The notes beneath the pieces are model-generated. The model had not been told where the DNA came from. It did not search any database and worked only from the letters and a program-made list of their open reading frames with translations. A stretch of DNA of 64,000 nt from Oscillospiraceae bacterium (GTDB lineage: Bacteria > Bacillota > Clostridia > Oscillospirales > Ruminococcaceae): the NCBI GenBank assembly GCA_016288755.1, contig JAEELE010000028.1:60071-124070 (forward strand), written 5' to 3'. The position numbers and the translations under genes are program-made. Numbering within the stretch: position 1 is the stretch's first letter; every line of letters begins with the position of its first letter. This document shows, piece by piece, positions 24,394-33,175 of this stretch.

Positions 24394-25728
24394 TTAGCTT
24401 CTGTAATCACCGTTGATGCGGACGTATTCGTAGGTCAGATCGCAGCCCCATGCACATGCGGAGCAGTTGCCGCTGTTCAGACCGATCAGCACCTGAATCT
24501 CATCGGCGCCGAGCACCTTCTTTGCATCCTCCTCCGAGAACGGAACGCCGACGCCCTGCTCGGCAACATGGATCCTGCCGAAGACCGATGCCAGATCGAC
24601 GTCGATCTTCGTCACGTCGACCTCGCAGTCCGCATAGCCGATCGCGCACGCGATTCTGCCCCAGTTGGCATCCTCGCCGAACATCGCCGCCTTGAACAGG
24701 CTCGAGGTGATGACGCTCTTTGCGACCGTCACCGCGATCTCCTCGGTGTCTGCGCCGGAGACGACGCATTCGATCAGCTTCGTCGCGCCCTCACCGTCTG
24801 CCGCGCACATTCTCGCGAGGTTCAGCATCACGACATAGAGCGCATCGCGGAGCACCGCATAATCGGTGGACTCCCTTCTGATCTCGGCATTGCCTGCCAT
24901 GCCGTTTGCCAGCACGCAGACCATGTCGTTGGTCGAGGTGTCGCCGTCGACCGAGACGCGGTTCAGCGTCACGCGGACAACGTCGTTGAGCGCGATCTGA
25001 AGCATTTCGGGCGAGACCGCCGCATCGGTGGTGATGAAGGTCAGCGTCGTCGCCATGTTCGGGTGGATCATGCCGCTGCCCTTGAGCATGCCGCCGAGCT
25101 TGCAGGGCTTGCCGCCGAGCGTGAAGCTGACGGCGACCTCCTTCTCGCGGGTGTCGGTCGTCATGATCGCGTGGACCGCCTCTAAATTGCCGTCGTAGGA
25201 GAGCCCCTTGACCAGCGCGGGCACGCCCTGCTCGATCGGCTCGATCGGGAGCACCTGCCCGATGACGCCGGTCGACGCGACGACGATATCGGAGGTCTTG
25301 AGCCCCAGCGCTCTCGCTGCGATCGCGCACATCGCCTCAGCCTTTTCCTCGCCGTCGAGGTTGCAGGTGTTCGCGTTGACCGAGTTGACGATCACCGCTC
25401 TTGCGTGACCGTCTGCGATATTGCGCTTGGTGACAAGGATCGGCGCGCCCTTGACCTTGTTGGTCGTGTAGACCGCAGCTACCGCGCATTCACAGTCGGA
25501 AACGATCATGGCAAGATCGTTTTTCTTCTTGGTTTCGTCCGGCAGCGCGATGTCGATCTCCGCGCCCTCGGGCTCTACGCCGTTCGCGGCGAGATTCTGC
25601 TCCGAGACGCCGTCGCCGGGCAGTGCCTGATGGCGCAGTCCGCAGCAGACGCCGTTTGCTTTGAAGCCCTTTGCCGCGCAGACGCCGCCGTCAACAAAGG
25701 GATAATTCTGAAAGCTCTGTAATTTCAT
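24394..25728 (-). CDS. argJ: Bifunctional glutamate N-acetyltransferase / ornithine acetyltransferase
   Basis: 444 residues. Recycles acetyl from acetylornithine to glutamate, making the pathway cyclic. Autocleavage site with nucleophile Thr227 is seen in IHPNMATTLTF, after GGMLKGSGM; SVDGDTSTND and C-terminal GCDLTYEYVRIN are intact. Odd: compared with ArgJ as I know it, an extra acidic segment of ~35 residues (about 33-68) is inserted after the opening KGFKANGVCCGLR and before NDLAMIVSD. No argA or argE is in the window, as expected with ArgJ. Confidence 0.94.
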   Translation of the reverse strand: MKLQSFQNYPFVDGGVCAAKGFKANGVCCGLRHQALPGDGVSEQNLAANGVEPEGAEIDIALPDETKKKNDLAMIVSDCECAVAAVYTTNKVKGAPILVTKRNIADGHARAVIVNSVNANTCNLDGEEKAEAMCAIAARALGLKTSDIVVASTGVIGQVLPIEPIEQGVPALVKGLSYDGNLEAVHAIMTTDTREKEVAVSFTLGGKPCKLGGMLKGSGMIHPNMATTLTFITTDAAVSPEMLQIALNDVVRVTLNRVSVDGDTSTNDMVCVLANGMAGNAEIRRESTDYAVLRDALYVVMLNLARMCAADGEGATKLIECVVSGADTEEIAVTVAKSVITSSLFKAAMFGEDANWGRIACAIGYADCEVDVTKIDVDLASVFGRIHVAEQGVGVPFSEEDAKKVLGADEIQVLIGLNSGNCSACAWGCDLTYEYVRINGDYRS

Positions 25729-25743
25729 TGCTGATACCTCTGT

Positions 25744-25941
25744 TTATTTTAGTTCCTTGTATAGAAGAATCGCCAGAATCCCGAGTGCGATACAGATGAT
25801 GCCGCAGAGAAAGGTCAGCACCCGGCGGAATGTATCGTTTGAGAATCGGGTGTGCTTCGGCGGATCGCCCTTGACGGCAAGATACATCATCAGCCCGCCG
25901 AACAGAATCAGCGCCGCCCCGATCAGAATATTCGACAGCAT
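25744..25941 (-). CDS. Small membrane protein between argC and argJ
   Basis: 65 residues with two hydrophobic helices (about 4-22 and 42-60) joined by a basic loop (KGDPPKHTRFSNDTFRR). Starts seven bases after the argC stop and ends 15 bases before argJ, so it is in the operon. Family not recognised. Codon use looks like its neighbours. Confidence 0.72.
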   Translation of the reverse strand: MLSNILIGAALILFGGLMMYLAVKGDPPKHTRFSNDTFRRVLTFLCGIICIALGILAILLYKELK

Positions 25942-25947
25942 CGGCGC

Positions 25948-26898
25948 TCAGACCAGACCGGTCTCCTCCGGTGCGCCGGTCATGAGGTTGAAGCACTGCA
26001 GCGCCGCGCCCGAGGCGCCCTTGCCGAGATTGTCAAGCCTTGCCGCGAGCAGAATCTGCTCGTCATTGCCGCAGACGAACACCTCCAGCAGATTCGTGCC
26101 GGCGAGCGTATTTGCCGGCAAAAAGCCGTTTTCGAGCACGTCGGCGCCCTGCAGCGCGCGGACCTTGACAAACTGCTGCCCGGCGTAATGCTGTTCAAAC
26201 ATCGCGTGAATCTCCTCCAGCGATGCCTGCGACTGCAGCATTCTGCGGTGCAGCGGCACGGAGACGACCATGCCCGCGAAATAATCGCACACGAGCGGAT
26301 TGAACATCGGCGCATAGGTCAGCCCGGAGACCTTCTGCATCTCCGGCAGATGCTTGTGCTTCTGCCCGAGTGCGTACTGCCGCGGCGAATCAAATTCCGC
26401 GGGGCGGTCGTCGGATTCATAGACCGCGATCGCCGCCTTGCCCGCGCCGGAATACCCCGAAACTGCGTGGCAGGTCACGGGGTAATCGGGCTGCATCAGT
26501 CCGCTTTTCACCATCGGATAGACCAGCGAAGCAAAGCCAGAGGCATAGCAGCCGGGCACGGCAACGCGCTTTGCCGTCAGGATGCGCGCTCTGTGCTCTG
26601 CAGAGAGCTCCGGGAAGCCGTATGCCCAGTCGGGATTGGTGCGGTGCGCGGTCGAGGCGTCGATGATGCGCACATCGGGATTTTCGCAGAAGGACACCGC
26701 CTCAATGGACGCGGCATCCGGCAGGCAGAGGAACGTGATGTCAGAGGCATTGATGAGCCTTGCACGCTCTGCGTTGTCGCGGTGCTTTGCCGGGTCGATC
26801 GTCAGCAGCTCGACATCCGGTCTGTCCTTGATCCGGTCATAGAGCTTGAGACCCGTCGTGCCCGCCTGCCCGTCAATATACACCTTTGTAGCTGTCAT
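25948..26898 (-). CDS. argC: N-acetyl-gamma-glutamyl-phosphate reductase (type 2)
   Basis: 316 residues, the short AgrC type 2 form. NADPH-binding GQAGTTGL near the N terminus, catalytic Cys in VPGCYASGF, then GYSGAGKAA and HKHLPEMQKVSGL. Start ATG 26898 has AGGAGGA upstream, within the end of the preceding small gene, which overlaps by 26 bases; the track start at 26958 is too far upstream. Confidence 0.94.
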   Translation of the reverse strand: MTATKVYIDGQAGTTGLKLYDRIKDRPDVELLTIDPAKHRDNAERARLINASDITFLCLPDAASIEAVSFCENPDVRIIDASTAHRTNPDWAYGFPELSAEHRARILTAKRVAVPGCYASGFASLVYPMVKSGLMQPDYPVTCHAVSGYSGAGKAAIAVYESDDRPAEFDSPRQYALGQKHKHLPEMQKVSGLTYAPMFNPLVCDYFAGMVVSVPLHRRMLQSQASLEEIHAMFEQHYAGQQFVKVRALQGADVLENGFLPANTLAGTNLLEVFVCGNDEQILLAARLDNLGKGASGAALQCFNLMTGAPEETGLV

Positions 26899-27109
26899 TT
26901 TCCTCGTCCTCCTTTTTCTTTCGCTCCGCGCGGAAATAGTGCCGGATATTCCAGACACATGTCCCCGCGACCACGAAGATCACCCAGACCCGCGCTGCCG
27001 TCAGCGACGATTCCGGGAAACCGAACATCAGCACTGCCTGCCCTGCCATCCAGATCACGAAGGCAATGACGCAGGTCAGCACGATATATCTGATCTGCTT
27101 TCCGTCCAT
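26873..27109 (-). CDS. Small membrane protein between argH and argC
   Basis: 78 residues. Two hydrophobic helices (about 7-28 and 33-52) and a charged C-terminal tail (RAERKKKEDEENDSYKGVY). ATG 27109 overlaps the argH stop region (TGATATG). Its last 26 bases overlap the argC start and carry argC's ribosome site, so it is probably translated to couple argH and argC. Family not recognised. Confidence 0.72.
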   Translation of the reverse strand: MDGKQIRYIVLTCVIAFVIWMAGQAVLMFGFPESSLTAARVWVIFVVAGTCVWNIRHYFRAERKKKEDEENDSYKGVY

Positions 27110-27110
27110 A

Positions 27111-28490
27111 TCAGAGCGCTCCGATCGCCGCATCCGCGAGCGCAAGCTGCTCCTTCACGGCTGCCGCGGAGGGACCGCCCTCCGAAATGCGCCCGTTGAG
27201 GCAGGTCTCCAGCGCGATTGCCTGATAGACGTCCTCCTCAAACTGCGGACAAGCCTCTTTGTAGGCTTCGAGCGGCAGCGTTTCCAGCGTCAGCCCCTCG
27301 GCGATGCATTTTGCGACGAGCGTGCCGGTGATCTTGTAGGCATCGCGGAAGGGCAGCCCCTTCTTCACGAGGTAGTCGGCACAGTCGGTCGCGTTGATGA
27401 AGCCCTTTGCGGCGGCGGCGCGGAGATTTTCCTTGTTCACGCGCATGGTCGCGAGCATCGGGTCGAAGGTTTTGAGGCAGAGCACGACCTGATCGATCGC
27501 ATCGAAGATCGCCCCCTTGTCCTCCTGCATGTCCTTGTTATAGGCAAGCGGGAGCCCTTTCAGCATCGTGAGCAGCGTGGTGAGGTCGCCGATCACTCTG
27601 CCGGTCTTGCCGCGGATCAGCTCGGTGACGTCGGGGTTCTTCTTCTGCGGCATGATCGAGGAGCCGGTCGCGTATGCGTCGTCCAGCTCGATGAACCGGA
27701 ACTCCCACGAGCACCAGAGAATGATCTCCTCGGAAAAGCGCGACAGATGCACCATCAGCAGCGCGAGCGCATTGCCGATCTCGGCGCAGAAATCGCGGTC
27801 GGATACCGCGTCGAGGGAATTGGGCACGGGCGCTTCAAACCCGAGCAGCGCGGCGGTCTGCTTCCGGTCGATCGGATAGGTCGTGCCGGCGAGTGCGCCT
27901 GCCCCGAGCGGGCAGTAATTCATGCGCTTCACGGCGTCGGCAAGTCTGCCGTCGTCGCGCAGGAGCATCCACACATAGGCGAGCAGATGATGCGCGAGCG
28001 TGACCGGCTGTGCGCGCTGCAGATGCGTATAGCCCGGCATGACCGTTTCGGTATGCTGTGCTGCGAGCTTCGTGAGCGTTTGCAGGAGCTTTTTCAGCAG
28101 CGCCCGGACCTCAGCGATCTCGTCGCGCAGCGTCAGCCGGATATCGAGCGCGACCTGATCGTTGCGCGAGCGCGCCGTATGAAGGCGCTTGCCCGCGTCG
28201 CCGCTGCGCCTGGTCAGCTCCGCCTCGACGAACATGTGAATGTCCTCGGCGGTCGGGTCCATGAGCAGCGCGCCGGAATCGAGATCGGCGAGAATCCCCT
28301 TGAGCCCTTCGATGATCTTCTTCGCATCCGCATGCGGAATGATGCCGCAGTCGCCGAGCATGGTCGCATGTGCGATGCTGCCTCTGATATCCTGCCGGTA
28401 CATTCTTCCGTCAAAGGAGATCGAGGAGTTGAACGCATTAACTGTCTCGTCGACCTCCTTCGAGAATCTGCCTGCCCACATTTTTGCCAT
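27111..28490 (-). CDS. argH: Argininosuccinate lyase
   Basis: 459 residues. Splits argininosuccinate into arginine and fumarate. Opening MWAGRFSKEVDETVNAFNSSI, active-site HTARSRNDQVA, GYTHLQRAQPVTLAHH and the fumarase-superfamily signature GSSIMPQKKNPD are intact. The ATG at 28490 gives the canonical N terminus; the track ORF extends 44 residues into the upstream gene. Positioned 16 bases after the 94-residue unknown gene. Confidence 0.96.
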   Translation of the reverse strand: MAKMWAGRFSKEVDETVNAFNSSISFDGRMYRQDIRGSIAHATMLGDCGIIPHADAKKIIEGLKGILADLDSGALLMDPTAEDIHMFVEAELTRRSGDAGKRLHTARSRNDQVALDIRLTLRDEIAEVRALLKKLLQTLTKLAAQHTETVMPGYTHLQRAQPVTLAHHLLAYVWMLLRDDGRLADAVKRMNYCPLGAGALAGTTYPIDRKQTAALLGFEAPVPNSLDAVSDRDFCAEIGNALALLMVHLSRFSEEIILWCSWEFRFIELDDAYATGSSIMPQKKNPDVTELIRGKTGRVIGDLTTLLTMLKGLPLAYNKDMQEDKGAIFDAIDQVVLCLKTFDPMLATMRVNKENLRAAAAKGFINATDCADYLVKKGLPFRDAYKITGTLVAKCIAEGLTLETLPLEAYKEACPQFEEDVYQAIALETCLNGRISEGGPSAAAVKEQLALADAAIGAL

Positions 28491-28506
28491 AGCTGTTTCC
28501 TTTCCG

Positions 28507-28791
28507 TTATCTGCCGTAGAATTTTTCGCGGAGTGCTCCCTGCTCCGCTGTCCGCCCTCCGCCGAACGGCGCCTCCGAAAAGAGCAGTCTGCCGCGCGGA
28601 GGGTCAAAAGCCGGGTCTTCAAAGCGGTCGTAGGTCTCCGCAGTGATCTCGTAATAATCGCAATAGTACATGAAGCTGTAATTCTGCAGCACGCTCATCG
28701 CGTAGAGCTGCAGCCCCGGCGACCAGAACGCGATCAGGTCGCCGTGCTTCGGATTGCGCTTTTCGCGCTGCATATATTCAAATTCGCTCAT
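28507..28791 (-). CDS. Hypothetical soluble protein upstream of argH
   Basis: 94 residues, not recognised. Rich in aromatic residues (YSFMYYCDYYEITAETYDRF). No signal peptide or membrane helix. Strong GGAGG nine bases before the ATG. It follows a terminator-like hairpin and precedes argH by 16 bases, so it is likely transcribed with argH by read-through. Confidence 0.75.
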   Translation of the reverse strand: MSEFEYMQREKRNPKHGDLIAFWSPGLQLYAMSVLQNYSFMYYCDYYEITAETYDRFEDPAFDPPRGRLLFSEAPFGGGRTAEQGALREKFYGR

Positions 28792-28810
28792 ATCCGAAAC
28801 CTCCTGCGGG

Positions 28811-28848
28811 AAAAACAGACAGGGCGACCCGCGAAAGCCGCCCGTCCG
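28811..28848 (-). terminator. Probable terminator after the PepSY-like secreted protein gene
   Basis: On the minus strand GACGGGCG pairs with CGCCCTGTC (one bulge) followed by TGTTTTT. It lies between the 256-residue secreted protein gene and the 94-residue gene, and no separate promoter fits in the remaining 20 bases, so partial read-through into argH and onward is likely. Confidence 0.65.
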
Positions 28849-28872
28849 TTCATATACATTTTCTTTCAGTTC

Positions 28873-29643
28873 TCAAAGGATCGGCACCTGACGGATGCTC
28901 GGATCGGGGAACGTAAGCCCGTTCGCAGAGATGAGATCCCGCACGATCGAGACATTCAGCACCAGATTGCCGCTTTCGTCATACGTCAGGGTGACCTCGT
29001 CCAAGCCTGCAACCTTCGTGACGGTCGCTTTCGGTCCTGACGCCTCCGCCTCCGCACGCGCAATCGCGTCGGTGATCTGCGCCTCGGTGACGGTCACATC
29101 CGCGAAAGCACCGGTGTGGTTCATCAGATAGCCCTCCAGCGTGCCGTTCGGCTTCATCATGACGCACACCGTGTCCGTTGTGCGGAAGCCGCAGCAGCGC
29201 GCGTTGAAGAATGCGCTGTAGATGCCGCCCTCACGCTCGAGCCGCTCGAATGTGTAGCGCGACGGATCGGCGACCAGCCCCGCGAGATACTGCTGTGCGC
29301 ACTCACGGATTGCAGCTTCATCGAGCTCGGGCAGCGCCGCCTCATCCTGACCCATGAATTTCATCAGCCCGACCAGCTTACCGTTTTCATCGTAACGGTA
29401 GATGTTGCCGTCTCCGTCATGATAGTTCGTATCGCCGGTATACGTCATGCCGCGCTGCAGATCGGCAGGGTCAACCGCTTCGAGCGCGGTCTTCCGGTCA
29501 GCAATGTTTTCGGGTGTGATCGGAGCTTCCGCCACTCCCTCCGGAGATGATTTTGCACTTGTCACGATCTTAGAGACAGCCGCGACAGCAAAAACGGACA
29601 GTGTCACGCCGAGAATACCAAAGAGAATAGTCTGTTTTTTCAT
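28873..29643 (-). CDS. Secreted/anchored hypothetical protein with YcdB/PepSY-like repeats
   Basis: 256 residues. Signal-anchor at about 5-27, then an extracellular region whose order (AIRECAQQYLAGLVADPSRYTFE, then TVTEAQITDAIARAEAEA with a preceding and following beta meander) resembles PepSY/YcdB modules. No catalytic motif. Lies between argG and the 94-residue gene; GGAGG nine bases before ATG. An imperfect ACTGAATTTCAT motif in the upstream gap may be an arginine-regulator half-site, which is weak. Confidence 0.7.
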   Translation of the reverse strand: MKKQTILFGILGVTLSVFAVAAVSKIVTSAKSSPEGVAEAPITPENIADRKTALEAVDPADLQRGMTYTGDTNYHDGDGNIYRYDENGKLVGLMKFMGQDEAALPELDEAAIRECAQQYLAGLVADPSRYTFERLEREGGIYSAFFNARCCGFRTTDTVCVMMKPNGTLEGYLMNHTGAFADVTVTEAQITDAIARAEAEASGPKATVTKVAGLDEVTLTYDESGNLVLNVSIVRDLISANGLTFPDPSIRQVPIL

Positions 29644-29785
29644 ATCAATTCCTCCTGGCAGTTAAATGCTCGCACAAAGGTCGGAATACGTGTAGTAAGG
29701 ATTTCCCGAAATACTGCGTGCCGTGTTACCGCTTACGCCCTCATGGCAGCCATACACCAGTATGAAATTCAGTGTAGGGAATACT

Positions 29786-31018
29786 TCACTTCCCGCGCTT
29801 CTGCTGGAGCTTTGCGCGCACCTTGATCGGCAGACCGAACAGGTTGATGAAGCCCGCAGAATCCTTCTGATCGTAGACGTCGTCCTCGTCGAAGGTTGCG
29901 ACCTCCTCGTCGTAGAGGGTGTCGGGCGAGGTGATGCCGGCGGTAATGATGTTGCCCTTGTAGAGCTTGAGCTTCACGGTGCCGTTGACGGTCTGCTGTG
30001 TGCTGTCAACGAATGCGTCGAGCGCCTCGCGGAGCGGTGTGAACCACTGCCCGTTGTAGACGAGGTCTGCGTACTGGTGGGCGAGCTGCTCCTTGACTCT
30101 TGCAGTCTGCTTGTCGAGCGTGATGGTCTCGAGCGCTGCGTGTGCGTAATAGAGGATCGTGCCGCCGGGGGTCTCATAGACGCCGCGGCTCTTCATGCCG
30201 ACGAGACGGTTCTCGACGATATCGGTGATGCCGATGCCGTTTGCGCCGCCGAGTGCATTCAGCTTGCGGACCACATCGCTGCCCTTCATCTTCACGCCGT
30301 CGACCGCGACCGGCACGCCCTTCTCAAAGTCGATCGTGACATAGGTGGGGGTGTCGGGTGCCTGCTCCGGGGAAACGCCGAGCTCCAGAAAGCCGGGCTT
30401 GTTGTACTGCGGCTCGTTTGCGGGGTTCTCGAGGTCGAGACCCTCATGGGAGATGTGCCACAGGTTCTTATCCTTGGAATAGTTGGTCTCGCGGGAAATC
30501 TTCAGCGGAATATTGTGTGCCTCCGCGTAGTCGATCTCCTCGTCGCGGGACTTGATGTCCCAGATTCTCCACGGTGCGATGATCTGCATGTCCGGGCAGA
30601 ACGCCTTGATGGTCAGCTCGAAGCGAACCTGATCGTTGCCCTTGCCGGTGCAGCCGTGGCAGATCGCGTCTGCACCCTCACGCATCGCGATCTCTGCGAT
30701 GCGCTTTGCGATGATCGGTCTTGCAAAGGAGGTGCCGAGCAGATACTTGCCCTCGTAGACCGCGCCCGCCTTCATGGTCGGGAACACATAGTCGTCGATG
30801 AATTCATCGGTCAGGTCCTCGATGTAGAGCTTGGAGGCGCCGGTCCTGATCGCCTTCTCCTCGAGCCCGTCGAGCTCGGTGCCCTGTCCGACGTCGCCGG
30901 AAACAGCGATGACCTCGCAGCCCGGATAGTTCTCCTTGAGCCACGGGATGATGATCGAGGTGTCCAGACCGCCGGAATATGCCAGAACGATCTTCTTGGG
31001 GGTTTTCTTTTCAGCCAT
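29786..31018 (-). CDS. argG: Argininosuccinate synthase
   Basis: 410 residues. ATP-dependent ligation of citrulline and aspartate. PP-loop [17 protein letters not shown] at the start, then [15 protein letters not shown] and the citrulline-binding [10 protein letters not shown]. Start at ATG 31018, AAAGGAC upstream. Own promoter at 31099-31126 whose transcript would start within a perfect hairpin. No clear terminator follows, so transcription may continue into the downstream arginine genes. Confidence 0.96.
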   Translation of the reverse strand: MAEKKTPKKIVLAYSGGLDTSIIIPWLKENYPGCEVIAVSGDVGQGTELDGLEEKAIRTGASKLYIEDLTDEFIDDYVFPTMKAGAVYEGKYLLGTSFARPIIAKRIAEIAMREGADAICHGCTGKGNDQVRFELTIKAFCPDMQIIAPWRIWDIKSRDEEIDYAEAHNIPLKISRETNYSKDKNLWHISHEGLDLENPANEPQYNKPGFLELGVSPEQAPDTPTYVTIDFEKGVPVAVDGVKMKGSDVVRKLNALGGANGIGITDIVENRLVGMKSRGVYETPGGTILYYAHAALETITLDKQTARVKEQLAHQYADLVYNGQWFTPLREALDAFVDSTQQTVNGTVKLKLYKGNIITAGITSPDTLYDEEVATFDEDDVYDQKDSAGFINLFGLPIKVRAKLQQKRGK

Positions 31019-31066
31019 GATGATATTCGTCCTTTCTTCGGTGTTTTCACCGCTTTTGATACAAAG

Positions 31067-31098
31067 GGAATACCGCACATGAGCTGTGCGGTATTTCC
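31067..31098 (-). promoter_or_regulatory. Hairpin at the 5' end of the argG transcript
   Basis: GGAaATACCGCAC-agctcat-GTGCGGTATTCC begins within about six bases of the -10 element, so the argG mRNA would carry a stem of ~12 bp at its very 5' end. There is no T-run of note, so an mRNA-stabilising or regulatory structure is more likely than termination. Confidence 0.6.
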
Positions 31099-31126
31099 AT
31101 TATACACGAAAATGAAAATTTGTCAA
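31099..31126 (-). promoter_or_regulatory. Promoter of argG, TTGACA-16-TATAAT, with possible ARG boxes upstream
   Basis: Perfect -35 and -10 hexamers on the minus strand with a 16-bp spacer. The AT-rich stretch 31127-31198 upstream carries several TGCATAA/TTATGCA/TGAATAA-type half-sites, in line with ArgR-type operators but without a clean consensus palindrome. Confidence 0.8.
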
Positions 31127-31198
31127 GTGCTTTTTGAATATTCCTGCATAAACCGCGATTATTCATGTATATTATGCTGTTTTCGGTAATATTATGCA

Positions 31199-32482
31199 TC
31201 AGTACAGGTAATCCTGCGTCCCGTAGATGCCGTATTTCGTTCCCGACCGATAGGCAAAGCCGATGCCGATATCGGTATACTCTTCGCCGAGGATCTCCTC
31301 TCTGTGACCCTTCACCGAGCGGAACCAGTCATCTGCCGCCGCAAACGGGTCGCGCAGTCCGCCGTCCACGTTTTCGCCGATCATCCGCCACTTGATGCCG
31401 GAGGCGCGGATGCGGTCGCCCGGGTCCATGCCGGAGGAATCGGTGTGGGACATATAGTTGTTCTCTGCCATGTCGTCGCTGTGTGCCTGCGCCATTTCGG
31501 CGAGCTGCTCATTCCAGTGCAGTGCGGGCAGCCCGTAGACGCCTCTGATCGCGTTGGTCGCGTAGAAATTCAGCCGGGAGAACACATGCAGATCGTTCTG
31601 ATCCCTGACGCTGTCGACATAGATCGACGCGCTGCTCGAGAGCGCCATGACCGCGTAGAGCTCACCGGTGCCGTCCGGGTGCGTGTCGCGGTATTCCGTG
31701 ATCGTGTAGAGATTGCTGCAGCTGTATTCCTTCGCGGTGGTGTAATAGCCGATGACAATGCCGTCGCGCGAGAACAGGATCATCGTGTTCGCAGGGTCCT
31801 CCGCGTAGACATAGAAATCCATCATGCAGGTGTTGTATGCGAGGGTGAGCTTTTCCGTCAGGGCGCCGTATTCCGCCGCGATCTCCGGCAGCGCGATGAC
31901 CTCCTCTGCGGGGTCGCCCAGCGGCAGCGTCCGCGAGCCGACGGTCAGTGCAGCAGGCGGGACCGTCTGCGGCGGCTGTGTTTCCTCTGAAACGGTCGTT
32001 GTCTCCCCGGTCGTGATCTGCTCGGTCGTTGTCTCCCCGGTCGTGATCTGCTCGGTCGTCGTTTCCGCGGTTGTTGTAGTCTGCTCGGTTGTGGCAGTCT
32101 CAGCCGTTGTGGTCTGCTCGGTCTCCGACGTTGTCTGCTCGGTCGTTTCCGTCGTCTCCTCGGGCGGCACGTCCTGCGGGTGCGGGATAATGCCGGCGAG
32201 TATTTCCAGCAGCATATTGGAATCGGACGAATCGACGTCCCTGTCCTGATTGACGTCCGCATTCAGGCTGCCCTGCCGGGTGAGGGAAGCATCCATATCC
32301 TCCGCGACATAGCGCGCCAGATGCACCGCATCCGCAACATTGACATACGAGTCTACATTCACATCTCCGAGGTACAGCTTTGTTCCGGAATCTGCCGCCA
32401 GTGCAGCCGCTCCGAATGCTGCAAGCGCCGCCGCGATTCCGGCTGCCCCGATCATCAGGGCACGATAAAACCGTTGGCGCAT
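31199..32482 (-). CDS. Secreted protein: N-terminal dockerin, Thr/Glu linker, CAP (SCP/PR-1) domain
   Basis: 427 residues. Signal peptide 1-29. A type-I dockerin follows immediately (two calcium-loop repeats: GDVNVDSYVNVADAVHLARYV and ADVNQDRDVDSSDSNMLLEIL). A low-complexity Thr/Glu linker (about 105-170) contains TTEQITTGET twice. The C-terminal half is a CAP-associated region plus CAP domain (LNWN-like LHWNEQLAEMAQAHSDDMAENNYMSH, then IGENVDGG and GIGFAYRSG). Dockerins anchor proteins to cohesins on cellulosome scaffolds; an N-terminal dockerin on a CAP protein is unusual. No cohesin gene is in the window. Confidence 0.9.
   Translation of the reverse strand: MRQRFYRALMIGAAGIAAALAAFGAAALAADSGTKLYLGDVNVDSYVNVADAVHLARYVAEDMDASLTRQGSLNADVNQDRDVDSSDSNMLLEILAGIIPHPQDVPPEETTETTEQTTSETEQTTTAETATTEQTTTTAETTTEQITTGETTTEQITTGETTTVSEETQPPQTVPPAALTVGSRTLPLGDPAEEVIALPEIAAEYGALTEKLTLAYNTCMMDFYVYAEDPANTMILFSRDGIVIGYYTTAKEYSCSNLYTITEYRDTHPDGTGELYAVMALSSSASIYVDSVRDQNDLHVFSRLNFYATNAIRGVYGLPALHWNEQLAEMAQAHSDDMAENNYMSHTDSSGMDPGDRIRASGIKWRMIGENVDGGLRDPFAAADDWFRSVKGHREEILGEEYTDIGIGFAYRSGTKYGIYGTQDYLY
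31995..32054. repeat. Perfect 30-bp tandem duplication in the dockerin-CAP linker
   Basis: Two adjacent identical copies of a 30-base unit beginning GTCGTTGTCTCCCCGGTCGT, encoding a ten-residue TTEQITTGET repeat. Nucleotide identity implies a recent slip or exchange event. Confidence 0.9.
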
Positions 32483-32518
32483 AGGTCATCCTCCTCTCCG
32501 GCGATCCCGCCGCAGTGC

Positions 32519-33076
32519 CTATGACTGCTCGCTGTCGGAATGGTACACGCACACATCCGGCAGCAGGCGGAATTTTTCATCGCAGTCGAGCCCGAACCCG
32601 ACCACAAACTCATTTTCGATCTCAAATCCGGCATATTTCGGCACGACCTTCTCATAGCCCTTCGCCCTCGCATGGGTCTTGTCGAGCATCGTGCAGATCT
32701 CCACGGAATCCGCGCCGGATTCATAATAGTGCCGGACAACACAGTCCATCGTGCGCCCGGTATCGACAATATCCTCGAGGATCAGCACGCGCTGCCCCTT
32801 CACCGGAATGTCCTTGCCGAGCTCAAATTCCGGCTTGAGCTTCGACTCCTTACCAACATAGGTGTGCACCTTGATAAAATTCAGCTCCGCGGGGACAGTC
32901 AGGCAGCGTGCAAGGTCTGCCGCAAAGAACACTGCCCCGCGCAGCGTGCACAGCAGGAGCAGCGGATGCTCCTCCGTGACGCAGTTCTCGTAATCCCTTG
33001 AAATCTCAGCGGCAAGCTCCGCGATCCGTGCACGGAGCTCCGCATTCGTGCGAAGCACGGTAAACCGATCAGCCAT
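32519..33076 (-). CDS. hpt: Hypoxanthine phosphoribosyltransferase
   Basis: 185 residues. Salvages hypoxanthine/guanine with PRPP. PRPP motif RVLILEDIVDTGRTMD and the FVVGFGLDCDEKFRLLPDVCVY C-terminal segment are typical. I choose ATG 33076 (MADRFTV), which has GAAGGA eight bases upstream; ATGs at 33085 and 33100 lack usable spacing. Stands 36 bases upstream of the dockerin-CAP gene and may share its transcript. Confidence 0.93.
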   Translation of the reverse strand: MADRFTVLRTNAELRARIAELAAEISRDYENCVTEEHPLLLLCTLRGAVFFAADLARCLTVPAELNFIKVHTYVGKESKLKPEFELGKDIPVKGQRVLILEDIVDTGRTMDCVVRHYYESGADSVEICTMLDKTHARAKGYEKVVPKYAGFEIENEFVVGFGLDCDEKFRLLPDVCVYHSDSEQS

Positions 33077-33146
33077 TCCTGACATCCTTCCCGTTTTCAT
33101 TCTGTCAAATATTATAACACAGTTCCCCCCAATTTTGTCTATTATA

Positions 33147-33175
33147 ATCATATCACAAAACGTGCGAAAAGTCAA
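33147..33175 (-). promoter_or_regulatory. Promoter of hpt, TTGACT-17-TATGAT
   Basis: On the minus strand TTGACT, 17-bp spacer ending TGA, TATGAT, overlapping a second TATAAT six bases on. The rest of 33176-33315 holds AT-rich sequence without a recognised signal. Confidence 0.75.

Noticed and set aside
25852-27069. 405-residue plus-strand ORF opposite argC
   Set aside because: Antisense shadow of argC with its exact length determined by codon structure; no ribosome site.
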